Below are positions 8,295-17,635 of a stretch of 64,000 bases of DNA, piece after piece. Origin of the DNA: Treponema bryantii (GTDB lineage: Bacteria > Spirochaetota > Spirochaetia > Treponematales > Treponemataceae). The first letter of the stretch is position 1. Each line of letters opens with the position of its first letter. Made by a program: the position numbers and the translations under genes. The notes under the pieces were generated by a model. The model did not search any database. It was not told where the DNA came from and saw nothing but the letters and a program-made list of their open reading frames with translations. The stretch is from positions 62,001-126,000 of the forward strand of contig NZ_FOFU01000006.1 of the NCBI RefSeq assembly GCF_900111035.1, in the 5' to 3' direction.

Positions 8295-10112
8295 TTATTT
8301 TTTCTTTCCTTTAGCTTTTGGTGGAAGAACTTTCTGCTCTTTTGCCTTAAAGCCTGCATCTTTTTCTGCTCTTTTTTCCTTCATCATCTTATTGATGATA
8401 AGCTGCTGGAAAATCTGAAGAACGTTACTGGTAAGCCAGTAAAGAAGCAATCCAGATGGAGCATTGTAGAACAGGAAGAAGAACATTAACGGCATACCGT
8501 ACATCATGAACTTCATTGTAGCCTGACTCTGACCTGGAGCTGCTGTTTGACCATTCTGAGTTATCTTACCAGATAACAACTGAGTAGCCACATAGATTAC
8601 AGGTAAAAGACGAATCTGATTACCAATTAACGGAATATTTTTACTTAAGGTCTTTACAACATCACCTGTAGAAAGGTCTGGAATCCAGCCTGGAATAAAC
8701 ATAGCACCACGGAATTCGAAGTAGTTGTTAAAGAGGTTATACATAGCAAAAAGAATGAGGAACTGGAAAACCATTGGGAGACATCCGCTTGCAGGATTAT
8801 ATCCAGCCTGCTGATAAAGCTTTGAAGTTTCCTGCTGAAGTTTCTGCTGATCATTCTTATATTTATCCTGGAGAGCCTTAAGTTTAGGCTGAAGATCCTG
8901 CATCTTAAGAGTACCCAGAGACTGCTTCTTAGAAAGCGGGAACATAATTACCTTAAGGATAAGTGTCATTATGATGATTGAAACACCCCAGTTATGGAAA
9001 AGCTTATTCAACATCTCAAGAACTACCTTAAGAATCTTTTCGAGCCAGTTGAGCCAGCCGCTTGTCTGTAATGCCTGGCTGATCTTTTTACCACCAATGT
9101 TCCAGCCGTTATTTTCTGCAATATTATAGCGCTTAAGATCCTTATCATTACGAGGACCAAAGTACATATAGTAAGTATCAGAAATATCTGAACCACTGAA
9201 CGATGAACGCTCAATAAATGCCTGAGCATTAGCATAATTATTTACTTCTACATTAGAAGAATACCAGTTAGTTTTTACTGTTTCCGGAGCATTAGGAATC
9301 ATAAGTTCAATGAAGTATTTTCCTGCAATACCGCTCCAGATCATATCTTTATCGTATTCTTTGAACTGACCGTTGCTAAGCATAATCTTCTTATATTTAT
9401 TTCCGTTATATGAAATAAATTCACGGCGTTCATAACGATTCTGTTTTGGATTAAAGTGTGGACCAATCTGTGGAGAAGTTCTGATTGTGTAAGCAGTTCC
9501 TCCAAGATCAATTCCATTAGAATCAGCTGTATGAATAAGAACATCAAGCTTGAAAACATATTCACCATCCATAAAGGTATAAACCTTACGCATAGTTGTT
9601 TTCTTGCCGTTTACATTGAGTGTCTTTGTAAAAGTGATTTTATTACCATCTGTTTCTGCATTGAAAATGTCATCAATAATTTTTGAATCAGCCTTTCCAA
9701 ATGCAATTGCACATGTTCTGTTCTTGCTGTTGATGTTATCAGAAAGCTGTACAAAATCATCAGTATCCATATCTTTATGATCAAGAAGTTTATAACTGAT
9801 GATGTCTCCACCCTTATTAGTGAAAACAGCTTCTACTTTATCTGTTCTGATAGTATATTTCTGTTCAACAAGAACTTCTTCTGCTTCAGCATCATCAAAG
9901 AAATCATTTTCGCTTTCTGCTAATTCGCTGAGTTCTGTTGACTCAAGAGAAAACTCCTGAGGCTCCGCAGTTTCTTCTGTCTGTACCTGAGCATTTGCCT
10001 GGTTTCCTAAGCCCATCATATTAAGGCCAGGGAAAAATTTAGGCAAAATCAGATAAGAAGCAATAATAACAAGTGTTGAAAGAACAATTGCCCATATAGT
10101 GTTTTTATCCAT
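8295..10112 (-). CDS. yidC: Membrane protein insertase YidC
   Basis: 605 residues. Inserts and folds inner-membrane proteins with or without SecYEG. One N-terminal membrane anchor (about 7-25) is followed by an acidic linker, a large periplasmic beta domain (about 80-330) as in Gram-negative YidC, and then the conserved five-helix core from about 365 (HNWGVSIIIMTLILKVIMFPL) to the FFLFYNAPSGLLLYWLTSNVLQ segment. The C-terminus is lysine-rich, as expected for ribosome contact. The AGAGGAA site fits the ATG. It lies in the rpmH-rnpA-yidD-yidC-jag string. Confidence 0.97.
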   Translation of the reverse strand: MDKNTIWAIVLSTLVIIASYLILPKFFPGLNMMGLGNQANAQVQTEETAEPQEFSLESTELSELAESENDFFDDAEAEEVLVEQKYTIRTDKVEAVFTNKGGDIISYKLLDHKDMDTDDFVQLSDNINSKNRTCAIAFGKADSKIIDDIFNAETDGNKITFTKTLNVNGKKTTMRKVYTFMDGEYVFKLDVLIHTADSNGIDLGGTAYTIRTSPQIGPHFNPKQNRYERREFISYNGNKYKKIMLSNGQFKEYDKDMIWSGIAGKYFIELMIPNAPETVKTNWYSSNVEVNNYANAQAFIERSSFSGSDISDTYYMYFGPRNDKDLKRYNIAENNGWNIGGKKISQALQTSGWLNWLEKILKVVLEMLNKLFHNWGVSIIIMTLILKVIMFPLSKKQSLGTLKMQDLQPKLKALQDKYKNDQQKLQQETSKLYQQAGYNPASGCLPMVFQFLILFAMYNLFNNYFEFRGAMFIPGWIPDLSTGDVVKTLSKNIPLIGNQIRLLPVIYVATQLLSGKITQNGQTAAPGQSQATMKFMMYGMPLMFFFLFYNAPSGLLLYWLTSNVLQIFQQLIINKMMKEKRAEKDAGFKAKEQKVLPPKAKGKKK

Positions 10113-10133
10113 TTTTTTGCATTCCTCTTAAGT

Positions 10134-10391
10134 TTAAGGCACAGGATCGTAACCGCCTTCGTGAAATGGATTGCATTTGAGAACTCGTTTAATCGAGAGA
10201 AAAAGGCCCTTACCCGGACCGTATTTTTTTATTGCTTCAAGAGCATATGCAGAACAAGTGGGAGTAAATCTGCAGTTTTTCCCAAGCAATGGCGAAATAC
10301 AAATTTGATAAGCACGAATTAAAAAACAGAAAAGTTTTGTGAAAAATTTACTTATGGCTCCGCCTAAAATGACGGCCAGTTTTTTCAACAT
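10134..10391 (-). CDS. yidD: Membrane protein insertion efficiency factor YidD
   Basis: 85 residues with the family signature [19 protein letters not shown] followed by AIKKYG and the C-terminal [12 protein letters not shown]. An amphipathic N-terminal helix probably lies on the inner membrane, where the protein assists YidC. It starts four bases after the rnpA stop and uses a site inside the rnpA end. Confidence 0.95.
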   Translation of the reverse strand: MLKKLAVILGGAISKFFTKLFCFLIRAYQICISPLLGKNCRFTPTCSAYALEAIKKYGPGKGLFLSIKRVLKCNPFHEGGYDPVP

Positions 10392-10395
10392 AGCC

Positions 10396-10758
10396 TTATT
10401 CCTGAATTAATCCTGCCTTTTGACACAATAAACGAATTTGATCACATCGCGAGTGGAACGAATCATTTCCGGGATATATTAAGAATAGCATATCATATCC
10501 GGTGTTCAGATGTGATTTTAGTAATCGATAGACTTCACGGCTGTACCTTTTTGATAAGTTCCTTTCGACCGCGTTACCGTAGCCGCGCATCAAAGGAAAA
10601 CCGACACGATTCATTCCAAGATTGTTTTCTAAATAGAAAAGCTTAGCACCCGGAATACTTATCTTTTTTCCGTCTTTAAACAGCTTTTTAAAATCAGCGG
10701 GATTCTTTATCCGCTCTTCACGTTTAAAAAATCCCGTTTTTATCAAGTCTGTTTCCAT
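10396..10758 (-). CDS. rnpA: Ribonuclease P protein component
   Basis: 120 residues; binds the RNase P RNA and helps cleave tRNA 5' leaders. The N-terminal basic region ([18 protein letters not shown]) and the modified RNR motif ([13 protein letters not shown], about 67-79) are present. The ATG directly abuts an AAGGG run. The TTG at codon 5, with GGA 7-8 bases upstream, is an alternative start that would give a more typical N-terminus. Transcribed just after rpmH. Confidence 0.95.
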   Translation of the reverse strand: METDLIKTGFFKREERIKNPADFKKLFKDGKKISIPGAKLFYLENNLGMNRVGFPLMRGYGNAVERNLSKRYSREVYRLLKSHLNTGYDMLFLIYPGNDSFHSRCDQIRLLCQKAGLIQE

Positions 10759-10769
10759 CCCTTAAAAAA

Positions 10770-10925
10770 TTAGTACTTCTTCTTTTCGTCAGAAACTGAG
10801 AGCTTTGCGCGACCCTTAGCACGTCTTCTAGCAAGTACCTTGCGTCCGCCCTTTGTTGCCATACGAGCTCTGAATCCAAATTTTCTGTTGCGCTTTACTT
10901 TGCTTGGTTGATATGTTCTTTTCAT
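10770..10925 (-). CDS. rpmH: 50S ribosomal protein L34
   Basis: 51 residues. It begins [20 protein letters not shown], continues with the conserved basic [19 protein letters not shown], and ends in a short DEKKKY tail. The Shine-Dalgarno AAGGAGT lies 7 bases before the ATG. A TATATATA-rich -10 region lies directly upstream, so this is probably the first gene of the rnpA-yidD-yidC transcript. It sits eleven bases upstream of rnpA. Confidence 0.97.
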   Translation of the reverse strand: MKRTYQPSKVKRNRKFGFRARMATKGGRKVLARRRAKGRAKLSVSDEKKKY

Positions 10926-10998
10926 GGAACGTACTCCTTATATATAATAATTTAAATTTCTAAAAAAAGAATTCAAAAATAGTAATAAAATATATCAT

Positions 10999-11547
10999 TT
11001 ATTCTTGCGATAGGTCAAGCATGCTATTCCGTATACTGTCAAATTTAGCTAGAAGCTCTGGAGGCAGTTTATTTTCCCTTTTTTCGGTATTTTCACTGCC
11101 TTTATCGTATTTTTTCAATTCCTTTTCCTGCTTTTCTAATTTTGCAGCCATTTCTTTTCTTTCTTTAGCAAGCTGATTTTCATAACTCTCGCTGAGACTA
11201 ACCTTCTCACCAGACACACGAAAAGCCAGTGAACTGATTTTAAGTTTCGGCAGATTCATCTTAAGCCCATTGATAATAAATTTCTGATACATCTTCAGAT
11301 ATTGAATCCAGCCTGGATGATCTGTTTCAACTAAAAGAACACCGTTCTTCAAATCGATGACGCGTGTATTTCCTGCAAGGCGTTCTCCAATTGGCATGCG
11401 TCTTTCGCTAACTTCAGATTCGTATTTACTTGAATGAATACCAGACACAACTTTTTTCCAGACACTGCAAATTTCGTTAGCCTCGGAGGTTCCAATATTT
11501 GCAGCCTGCAGCATCATGTCGGCGGCGGAAATTATTCTATTATTCAT
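10999..11547 (-). CDS. DUF721/DciA-like protein (putative replicative helicase loader)
   Basis: About 182 residues. The N-terminal 105 residues fit the DUF721 fold (W33-KKVV, GVLLVETDHPGWIQYL), the family that includes the DnaB-loading factor DciA. The C-terminal third is charged and probably coiled (LAKERKEMAAKLEKQEKEL). It overlaps the recF end by 8 bases. The frame can be extended to a GTG at 11556, but the ATG at 11547 has AAGGTG six bases upstream and is preferred. Its place between recF and rpmH matches other treponemes. Helicase loading is inferred from family and location. Confidence 0.82.
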   Translation of the reverse strand: MNNRIISAADMMLQAANIGTSEANEICSVWKKVVSGIHSSKYESEVSERRMPIGERLAGNTRVIDLKNGVLLVETDHPGWIQYLKMYQKFIINGLKMNLPKLKISSLAFRVSGEKVSLSESYENQLAKERKEMAAKLEKQEKELKKYDKGSENTEKRENKLPPELLAKFDSIRNSMLDLSQE

Positions 11548-12640
11548 ACCATTCACCTTGTCTTATTTTATACACTTTAGTTGTGTCATGCATATAGCGT
11601 TCATAAGGTTCGCCCGGTAAAAATGTACAGAAGAGCTGATCATACTCAGGAAGCATTTCTGTTAATTTTGCTCTTTTGTCAGGATCGAGTTCCAGGAGAA
11701 CGTCGTCCATTAAGAGTACCGGCCGAAGGCCGGTTGCGCGTGTATAATAAATTGATTGTGCAACTCTCAATAAAAGTGAAATTAAACGACACTGTCCTGT
11801 TGATGCAGTCGGTATAAAAAGATGATGATCTTTTACAAAATCAATGCGGTCGCGGTGTGGGCCGGAAAGTGTTGTTTCAAGATTTTTATCTCGCTCACGG
11901 TTAGTTAAAAGCAAATTTAAAATATCCTGCGAAGCAGGAAAAATTTTCTGGCCATCTGCATCAAGCTCTTTCCATGACGGATGATAATTTATTGAGAGCC
12001 CCTCAATGCCTGTTATCTCTTCAAAGACTTTTCCAAAAATCTGATTAAAAAGAAAAATTGCCTTTTTACGTTTTTCCTGAATCACAAGTCCGTACTGAAC
12101 GAGCTGACTGTCCAAAACATCAAGCACATCATACTGATGATTTTTTAAAATTAAATTTCGGCTCTTTAAAACTTTTTTGTAATTTCGTAAATCATCAATG
12201 TAAGTTGAATCATAAAGTGTAAGTGACTGATCAATAAAAAATCTGCGGGCTTCTGGTTCGCCAGTTGCAAACCGCAAATCATCATGGCAAAAAAGAATGC
12301 ATGGAATTGTATTGATAAGCTCTTTTCTGTCCTGAATTTTTTTTCCGTTTTTTTCTATTCGTTTTTTGTTGTTCTCAAAAATTACAGAGACGCGTTGAAT
12401 ATCTCCTTCATCTTTTTTGAACATTGAATTAACGCTGAAATCTTTTTCACCTTTTTTTACAATTTGTGAATCAACATGAGTTCGAAAAGAAATTCCGTAA
12501 GACGCATAATAAAGCGACTCCAGAATATTACTCTTGCCCTGCCCGTTTTCACCGACAAAATAGACCTCTCTGTTCGAAAGGTCTATTTTATCATTTTTAA
12601 GATTTCGGAAATTATAAAATGTTTGATAAAGAAACGGCAT
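11540..12640 (-). CDS. recF: DNA replication and repair protein RecF
   Basis: 366-residue SMC-like ATPase that binds gapped DNA and helps RecO/RecR load RecA. Walker A GENGQGKSNILES (about 29-41), the ABC signature region LSGPHRDRIDF (about 259-269) and Walker B PVLLMDDVLLELD (about 304-316) are all intact. It starts one base after the dnaN stop, so it is co-transcribed with dnaN. Confidence 0.97.
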   Translation of the reverse strand: MPFLYQTFYNFRNLKNDKIDLSNREVYFVGENGQGKSNILESLYYASYGISFRTHVDSQIVKKGEKDFSVNSMFKKDEGDIQRVSVIFENNKKRIEKNGKKIQDRKELINTIPCILFCHDDLRFATGEPEARRFFIDQSLTLYDSTYIDDLRNYKKVLKSRNLILKNHQYDVLDVLDSQLVQYGLVIQEKRKKAIFLFNQIFGKVFEEITGIEGLSINYHPSWKELDADGQKIFPASQDILNLLLTNRERDKNLETTLSGPHRDRIDFVKDHHLFIPTASTGQCRLISLLLRVAQSIYYTRATGLRPVLLMDDVLLELDPDKRAKLTEMLPEYDQLFCTFLPGEPYERYMHDTTKVYKIRQGEWYE

Positions 12641-12641
12641 C

Positions 12642-13763
12642 CTAGTAATTCATTGGCATGATTACGTGGATGTAATCTCCGCCAGTTTCGCTGCGCATAA
12701 TTACAGCCTTAGTAATATTTGCATCGCCGTCAACGTCATTGATATTGAAATCAAAAACAACATTTTCTGAATCAATAACTTTGAGCGGTTCTGTTACATA
12801 AGTAAAGTTCAATGCCATAGAAATATCCTGGCCATCATAGCGGCAAGGAATCTCTTCATCTGCAGTACCAATATCTGACTCTGGAGAAATCAGCTTAAGA
12901 ACACCAGAAGAAATCTTGAAAATAATTCTGCTTACTTTTTTATCAACCATGATTGTTGTACGTTTAAGAGCTGCATCGAGATCAGCCTTATTAACCATGA
13001 ATGACATTGTAAGATTTTCTGGAATTACCTTCTGGTAGTTAGGGAACTGACCTTCGATAAGTACAGAAGAGAATTCAAGATTTCCAAATTTTACAAAGAT
13101 AGATTTATCAACTACAGCAACCTGAATGTTTCCTTCATCCGGAGCATTCTTCAAAATACAAGAAAGAATTTTTGTAGGAATAATTGCCGGCTGGAAATCA
13201 GGAATACTGAAGCCTGTTTTGTTATCGCAAGAAAGGCGACGACCATCAGTTGCAACCATTGTAAGTGTCTCATCATTTTTGATGAAGTAAACACCAGTCA
13301 TGAAATAACGGTTGCGGTCATCAGAAACAGCAAAAATTGTTTCCTTAATCATCTCTTTGAAATCCTTTGCAGGAAGTTCAAAGAATGGAACATTGTCGCT
13401 TGTACCAGACTCAGGGAATTTATCACTTGCCTGACTCTTAAGCTGGAATTTAACTTTCTTAGAAATTGGTTTAATTGTTACTCCAATATCTTCCTGAATG
13501 AATTCAATTTCGCCAGAAGGTAAAGAAGAAAGAATACTCATAAACTTGTCGCAGAAAATTGTTGTGCGGCCTTCTTCCTGAATATCAACAGGAATTACAG
13601 TTGTAAACTTTACTGTTGAATCAGTAGCTTTAATTGTAAGTGAATTATTCTCTGCTATGATTAAAATATTAGAAAGAATAGAAACAGGACTTTTATTTGT
13701 AATAATTTCCTGTGCAATTGAAATTTCTTTAATCATTGCGTCTCTGTCGAATGTGAATTTCAT
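12642..13763 (-). CDS. dnaN: DNA polymerase III beta sliding clamp
   Basis: 373 residues forming the three-domain clamp monomer that dimerises around DNA and tethers polymerase. Typical segments include the N-terminal MKFTFDRDAMIKEISIAQEI, the middle FAVSDDRNRYFMTGVYF, and the C-terminal end YIHVIMPMNY. The last residues (VIMPMNY in place of the common MPMRL) still form the partner-binding edge. A GGAGAT site precedes the ATG. Located after dnaA across a 230-base AT-rich spacer with DnaA-box-like motifs. Confidence 0.97.
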   Translation of the reverse strand: MKFTFDRDAMIKEISIAQEIITNKSPVSILSNILIIAENNSLTIKATDSTVKFTTVIPVDIQEEGRTTIFCDKFMSILSSLPSGEIEFIQEDIGVTIKPISKKVKFQLKSQASDKFPESGTSDNVPFFELPAKDFKEMIKETIFAVSDDRNRYFMTGVYFIKNDETLTMVATDGRRLSCDNKTGFSIPDFQPAIIPTKILSCILKNAPDEGNIQVAVVDKSIFVKFGNLEFSSVLIEGQFPNYQKVIPENLTMSFMVNKADLDAALKRTTIMVDKKVSRIIFKISSGVLKLISPESDIGTADEEIPCRYDGQDISMALNFTYVTEPLKVIDSENVVFDFNINDVDGDANITKAVIMRSETGGDYIHVIMPMNY

Positions 13764-13845
13764 TTCTTTATCTCCTTTTACACATTATTTATTATTTATT
13801 AAATTTTTTAAATTTAGTAATAGTAATAATAAGGGCTGTGAATAC

Positions 13846-13988
13846 TGTGGAAAACACATTTAATTCTTTATATTTCAAAGATTTAAATTGTTAATAAATC
13901 GGATGACTTAATTAACTTTTTGTCCACATATCCACATTTTAATTAATATTTGTCAATTTATCCACTTTAAAGCGGCAATTTATCAACA
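13846..13988. other. dnaA-dnaN intergenic region with degenerate DnaA boxes
   Basis: Five 9-mers are close to the DnaA box TTATCCACA: TGTGGAAAA (13846), TTGTCCACA (13920), ATATCCACA (13928), TTATCCACT (13958) and TTATCAACA (13980). The surrounding DNA is very AT-rich. None is a perfect box. The region could be part of a bipartite origin or a DnaA autoregulatory region; perfect boxes are found instead at 22.3 kb. Confidence 0.6.
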
Positions 13989-13993
13989 AATTT

Positions 13994-15424
13994 TTACTTT
14001 TTATACTCCTTAATTTCTCTTATATAAAGCTGGATTTTAGATTCCAGTGTTGAATCAATTTTGATCTGTTCAGCAATCTTTTTATATGCAGTCATAATTG
14101 TAGAATGATCTTTACCGCCAAATTCATTGCCTAATTCAGTATAAGCAATTTCAGTAAGTTCACGGGCAATATAAATAGCAATCTGGCGAGGAACTACATA
14201 TTTTTTATCACGCTTTTTGCTCTTCAAATCTGCAACAGAAATCTGATAGTTTTCTGCAATAACTTTCTGAATAATATCAAGCGAAATATTTTCTGTAGAA
14301 TTAGAACTGATAATATCGCGAAGCTGATTTTTTACGATATCAATGTTTAATTTTTTACCAATCAGTTCTTCATAACCAAGAACTTTATCAAGAGCAGATT
14401 CCAACTCACGAACGTTAGTTTCTACATTTCTTGCAATAAAATCTATAATTTCAGGTTCAAGAACTCTATTCTGAAGTTCAATTTTTTTCTGAAGAATTGC
14501 ATAACGGGTTTCATAGTTAGGTGGCTGAAGATCAATACACATACCGCTTGAAATACGGCTTACAAGTCTTTCAGCCATAGTTTTGATTTCACGGATTGGA
14601 CGGTCGCATGTAAAAACCATCTGAGCTTTTTTCTGTGAAAGAGCATCAAAAGTTAAATACAATTCTTCCTGAGTTGATTCTTTTCCCTGGAGAAAGTGAA
14701 TATCATCAAGTAAAAGTACATCAAGATTTCTGTACTTATTCTTAAAAGCTTTTTCAGTTTTTTCTTTAAGAGAAAGAATAAATTCATTTGTAAAGCTTTC
14801 TGCAGATACGTAGCAGATCTTTAATTTTTCAGTATTATTGTTGTTAATATAGTTTCCGATTGCCTGCATAAGGTGAGTCTTTCCAAGACCTGATCCACCA
14901 TAAAAAAGAATCGGATTATATTTTCTTCCAGGTTCATTGGCTACAGCTATAGCAGCATTATATGCAAATCTACTGTTATCACCTGGAATAAAAGTATCAA
15001 AAGTATATTCTTCATCAAGCAGCTGATGTTTTTTAAAGCCTGTTTTTTTTGTTTCATTTGATTCTGAAGGCTTATTTTCTTTAACTGATTTTTCTTCTGC
15101 AATATTTGATTCAGATGTATCTGATTTTTTAGATTCTTTTGCTTCTGAATTTTCCTCTTTAATTACAACAACGTTCAGTTTAATTTCATCCTGACCTGTA
15201 ATTTCCTTGAGTTTTTTAAGAACGATATCAAAATTTCCCTTTCTCTGCATTGACTGCTGAAGGAATGTAGATGCAACAGACACAGTGATAGTATCAATAG
15301 TGTCTTCTACGTAGTTCATATTGAACCAGAGTTTAAATTCATCTCCTTTATTTTGCGATTTATATAAATCATGGAGTACTTTCATCGTGTACTCCCAAGC
15401 CTCTTTATAATTATTTTCTGACAT
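13994..15424 (-). CDS. dnaA: Chromosomal replication initiator DnaA
   Basis: 476 residues. Domain I (about 1-90) is followed by a poorly conserved acidic/lysine linker (about 95-140, rich in SESNIAEEKS-type repeats). The AAA+ domain follows, with Walker A GGSGLGKTH (about 177-185) and Walker B LLLDDIHF. The C-terminal domain IV carries the DnaA signature GGKDHSTIMTAYKKI that reads DnaA boxes. An AGGAT site sits nine bases before the ATG. Divergent from gyrB across 184 bases. Confidence 0.98.
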   Translation of the reverse strand: MSENNYKEAWEYTMKVLHDLYKSQNKGDEFKLWFNMNYVEDTIDTITVSVASTFLQQSMQRKGNFDIVLKKLKEITGQDEIKLNVVVIKEENSEAKESKKSDTSESNIAEEKSVKENKPSESNETKKTGFKKHQLLDEEYTFDTFIPGDNSRFAYNAAIAVANEPGRKYNPILFYGGSGLGKTHLMQAIGNYINNNNTEKLKICYVSAESFTNEFILSLKEKTEKAFKNKYRNLDVLLLDDIHFLQGKESTQEELYLTFDALSQKKAQMVFTCDRPIREIKTMAERLVSRISSGMCIDLQPPNYETRYAILQKKIELQNRVLEPEIIDFIARNVETNVRELESALDKVLGYEELIGKKLNIDIVKNQLRDIISSNSTENISLDIIQKVIAENYQISVADLKSKKRDKKYVVPRQIAIYIARELTEIAYTELGNEFGGKDHSTIMTAYKKIAEQIKIDSTLESKIQLYIREIKEYKK

Positions 15425-15480
15425 TCTTTTATTATCCTAGAGTTAGAAGATTTCTTCAAGTATTTTATAATTTTTCTCAA

Positions 15481-15566
15481 ACTAACAACGGTTAGTTATA
15501 AGCTTTATTGAATTTAAAGGGAAAATTCTGTAAAATTAACTATTCTTATATATTTTCTTATATATT
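15481..15566. promoter_or_regulatory. dnaA-gyrB divergent promoter region with palindrome and tandem repeat
   Basis: The 184-base divergent spacer holds a palindrome ACTAAC-aacg-GTTAGT (15481-15496) and a perfect 12-base tandem repeat TTCTTATATATT x2 (15543-15554, 15555-15566). Each repeat copy contains a TATATT -10-like hexamer, about 40-60 bases before the gyrB start. Related CTAAC/GTTAG palindromes recur after gyrA and near 26.7 kb. Confidence 0.5.
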
Positions 15567-15608
15567 AGACATTTATTTCAAAAGAAAATCATACAAAAGG
15601 ATATAAAT

Positions 15609-17534
15609 ATGTCAGCTGATTACGGTGCAAGTAACATCCAGGTTTTGAAAGGACTCGAAGCAGTTCGTAAAAGACCTGGTATGTATATTGGTTCAACGGG
15701 TCCGAGGGGACTTCATCACCTTGTTTATGAGACAGTAGATAACTCTATCGATGAAGCTATGGCTGGCTTCTGTGATACTGTAGTTGTCGCTCTGGAGAGA
15801 GATGATATTTGCCGCGTTGAAGATAACGGACGTGGTATTCCTGTTGATATTCACCCTACAGAAAAAATTTCCGCTCTTGAGCTTGTACTTACACGTCTTC
15901 ATGCCGGTGGTAAATTCGATAAGGGTTCATATAAGGTTTCTGGTGGTTTGCATGGTGTAGGTGTATCCTGCGTTAATGCTCTTTCAGACTGGATGGAAGC
16001 TACTGTAAAACGTGATGGACATATCTATCAACAGAAATATGAACGTGGTGTGCCAAAAACAAAAGTAGAAGTTATTGGCGATGTTGGCCCAGATGTACAT
16101 GGAACAACAATCCGCTGGAAGGCTGATAAAACAATCTTTACAGAAACAACAACTTATGATTATGACGTTCTCCGTGATCGTCTTCGTGAACTTGCATTCC
16201 TTAACAGTGGCGTTGTAATTATTTTCCGCGATGAAAGACTTGAAACTCCTAAAGAAGAAGTTCTTAAGTTTGAAGGCGGTATCAATGAATTTGTAAAAGA
16301 AATTGATGAAGGTAAGGCTGTTGTTCCAGCTGAACCAATTTATATCAAAGAAGAACGAGATGATGTTATTACAGAAATCTCAATGCATTACAATTCAGGA
16401 TATTCTGAAAACGTACGAACGTTCGTTAACGATATTAATACCCGTGATGGTGGTACACACCTCGAAGGTTTCCGTAGTGCCGTTCGTTTTGTTTTAAACA
16501 AGTTCTTCGAAGGAAACGACAAGCTTAAGAAAAATCTTGATAAAGATGAAAAGCTTACTTATGAAGATTTGAGCAGCGGTCTTACTGCAGTAATTTCCAT
16601 GAAAGTTCCTGAGCCTGAATTCGAAGGTCAGACAAAGGAAAAACTTGGTAATACAGAAGTCCGCACAATTGTAGATCAGATTGTAAAAGAAAAGCTCACA
16701 ATATATTTTGAACAGAATCCTCAGGTGCTTGAATCAATTCTTAAAAAGGCAATTGATGAAGCTAAGGCACGTATTGCAGCCCGAAAGGCAAAAGACAATA
16801 TGCGCAAAAAGACAATGAGTGATGGCTTCGGTCTTCCAGAAAAATTGTCTGACTGTTCAATGAAAAATCCTGAGCTCTGCGAAGTATACATAGTCGAGGG
16901 AGACTCTGCGGGTGGTTCTGCAAAGAAGGGTAGAGACCCTAAAACTCAGGCTATTCTTCCTCTCTGGGGAAAGATGCTTAACGTTGAAAAAGTTCGTCCA
17001 GAAAAGGTAATGAACAACGATAAGCTCGAGCCTGTAATTGCTTCGCTTGGTGCAGGCTTTGGAAAAGACTTTAATATCGACAAACTCCGTTATCATAAAA
17101 TCATTATCATGGCCGATGCCGATGTCGACGGTTCACATATCCGTACATTGCTTTTGACTTTCTTCTTCCGCTACATGCCGAAACTGATTGAAAACGGTTA
17201 TGTATATCTTGCTATGCCTCCGCTGTTCAAAGTTCAGCTTGGTAAGAAAGATCCTGTTTATTGTTACAGTGATGCAGAACGCGATGCAGCCCTGGAAGCT
17301 CTTGGCGACCAGAGAGATAAGGCAGATGTTCAGCGCTACAAAGGTCTTGGTGAAATGGATGGTAAGCAGCTTTGGGAAACAACAATGGATCCTGCACACC
17401 GTAAGATGCGTGTTGTAACAATTCCTGATGCAATGGCTGCAGATAAAATATTCAGCGTATGTATGGGTGAAGAAGTAGAGCCACGCCGCCGGTTCATCGA
17501 AGAAAACTCAAGCTACGCTAATTTGGATATTTAA
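15609..17534 (+). CDS. gyrB: DNA gyrase subunit B
   Basis: 641 residues; the ATPase half of gyrase. The GHKL ATP site is complete (VRKRPGMYIGST at about 19-30, DNGRGIP, GGLHGVGVSCVNAL). The TOPRIM domain carries EGDSAGGSAKKGRDP and the metal-binding DADVDGSHIRTLLLTFFFR. The C-terminus QRYKGLGEMDGKQLWETTMDP is typical. Length matches the short Gram-positive-like form. AAGGAT precedes the ATG. Followed by an AT-rich hairpin, so it is probably transcribed alone. Confidence 0.98.
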   Translation: MSADYGASNIQVLKGLEAVRKRPGMYIGSTGPRGLHHLVYETVDNSIDEAMAGFCDTVVVALERDDICRVEDNGRGIPVDIHPTEKISALELVLTRLHAGGKFDKGSYKVSGGLHGVGVSCVNALSDWMEATVKRDGHIYQQKYERGVPKTKVEVIGDVGPDVHGTTIRWKADKTIFTETTTYDYDVLRDRLRELAFLNSGVVIIFRDERLETPKEEVLKFEGGINEFVKEIDEGKAVVPAEPIYIKEERDDVITEISMHYNSGYSENVRTFVNDINTRDGGTHLEGFRSAVRFVLNKFFEGNDKLKKNLDKDEKLTYEDLSSGLTAVISMKVPEPEFEGQTKEKLGNTEVRTIVDQIVKEKLTIYFEQNPQVLESILKKAIDEAKARIAARKAKDNMRKKTMSDGFGLPEKLSDCSMKNPELCEVYIVEGDSAGGSAKKGRDPKTQAILPLWGKMLNVEKVRPEKVMNNDKLEPVIASLGAGFGKDFNIDKLRYHKIIIMADADVDGSHIRTLLLTFFFRYMPKLIENGYVYLAMPPLFKVQLGKKDPVYCYSDAERDAALEALGDQRDKADVQRYKGLGEMDGKQLWETTMDPAHRKMRVVTIPDAMAADKIFSVCMGEEVEPRRRFIEENSSYANLDI

Positions 17535-17548
17535 TCTAAAAAGAAATC

Positions 17549-17597
17549 AAATCTAAAATTTCCTCAATTTACGAAATTTAGATTTATTTTAAATTTT
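17549..17597 (+). terminator. AT-rich terminator after gyrB
   Basis: The arms AAATCTAAAATTTC and GAAATTTAGATTT pair over 13 bases with one bulge and a 10-base loop, followed by ATTTTAAATTTT. Confidence 0.55.
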
Positions 17598-17635
17598 AAA
17601 ATTAAACAATTAAAAAATATAAAGGAGATGAAAAC

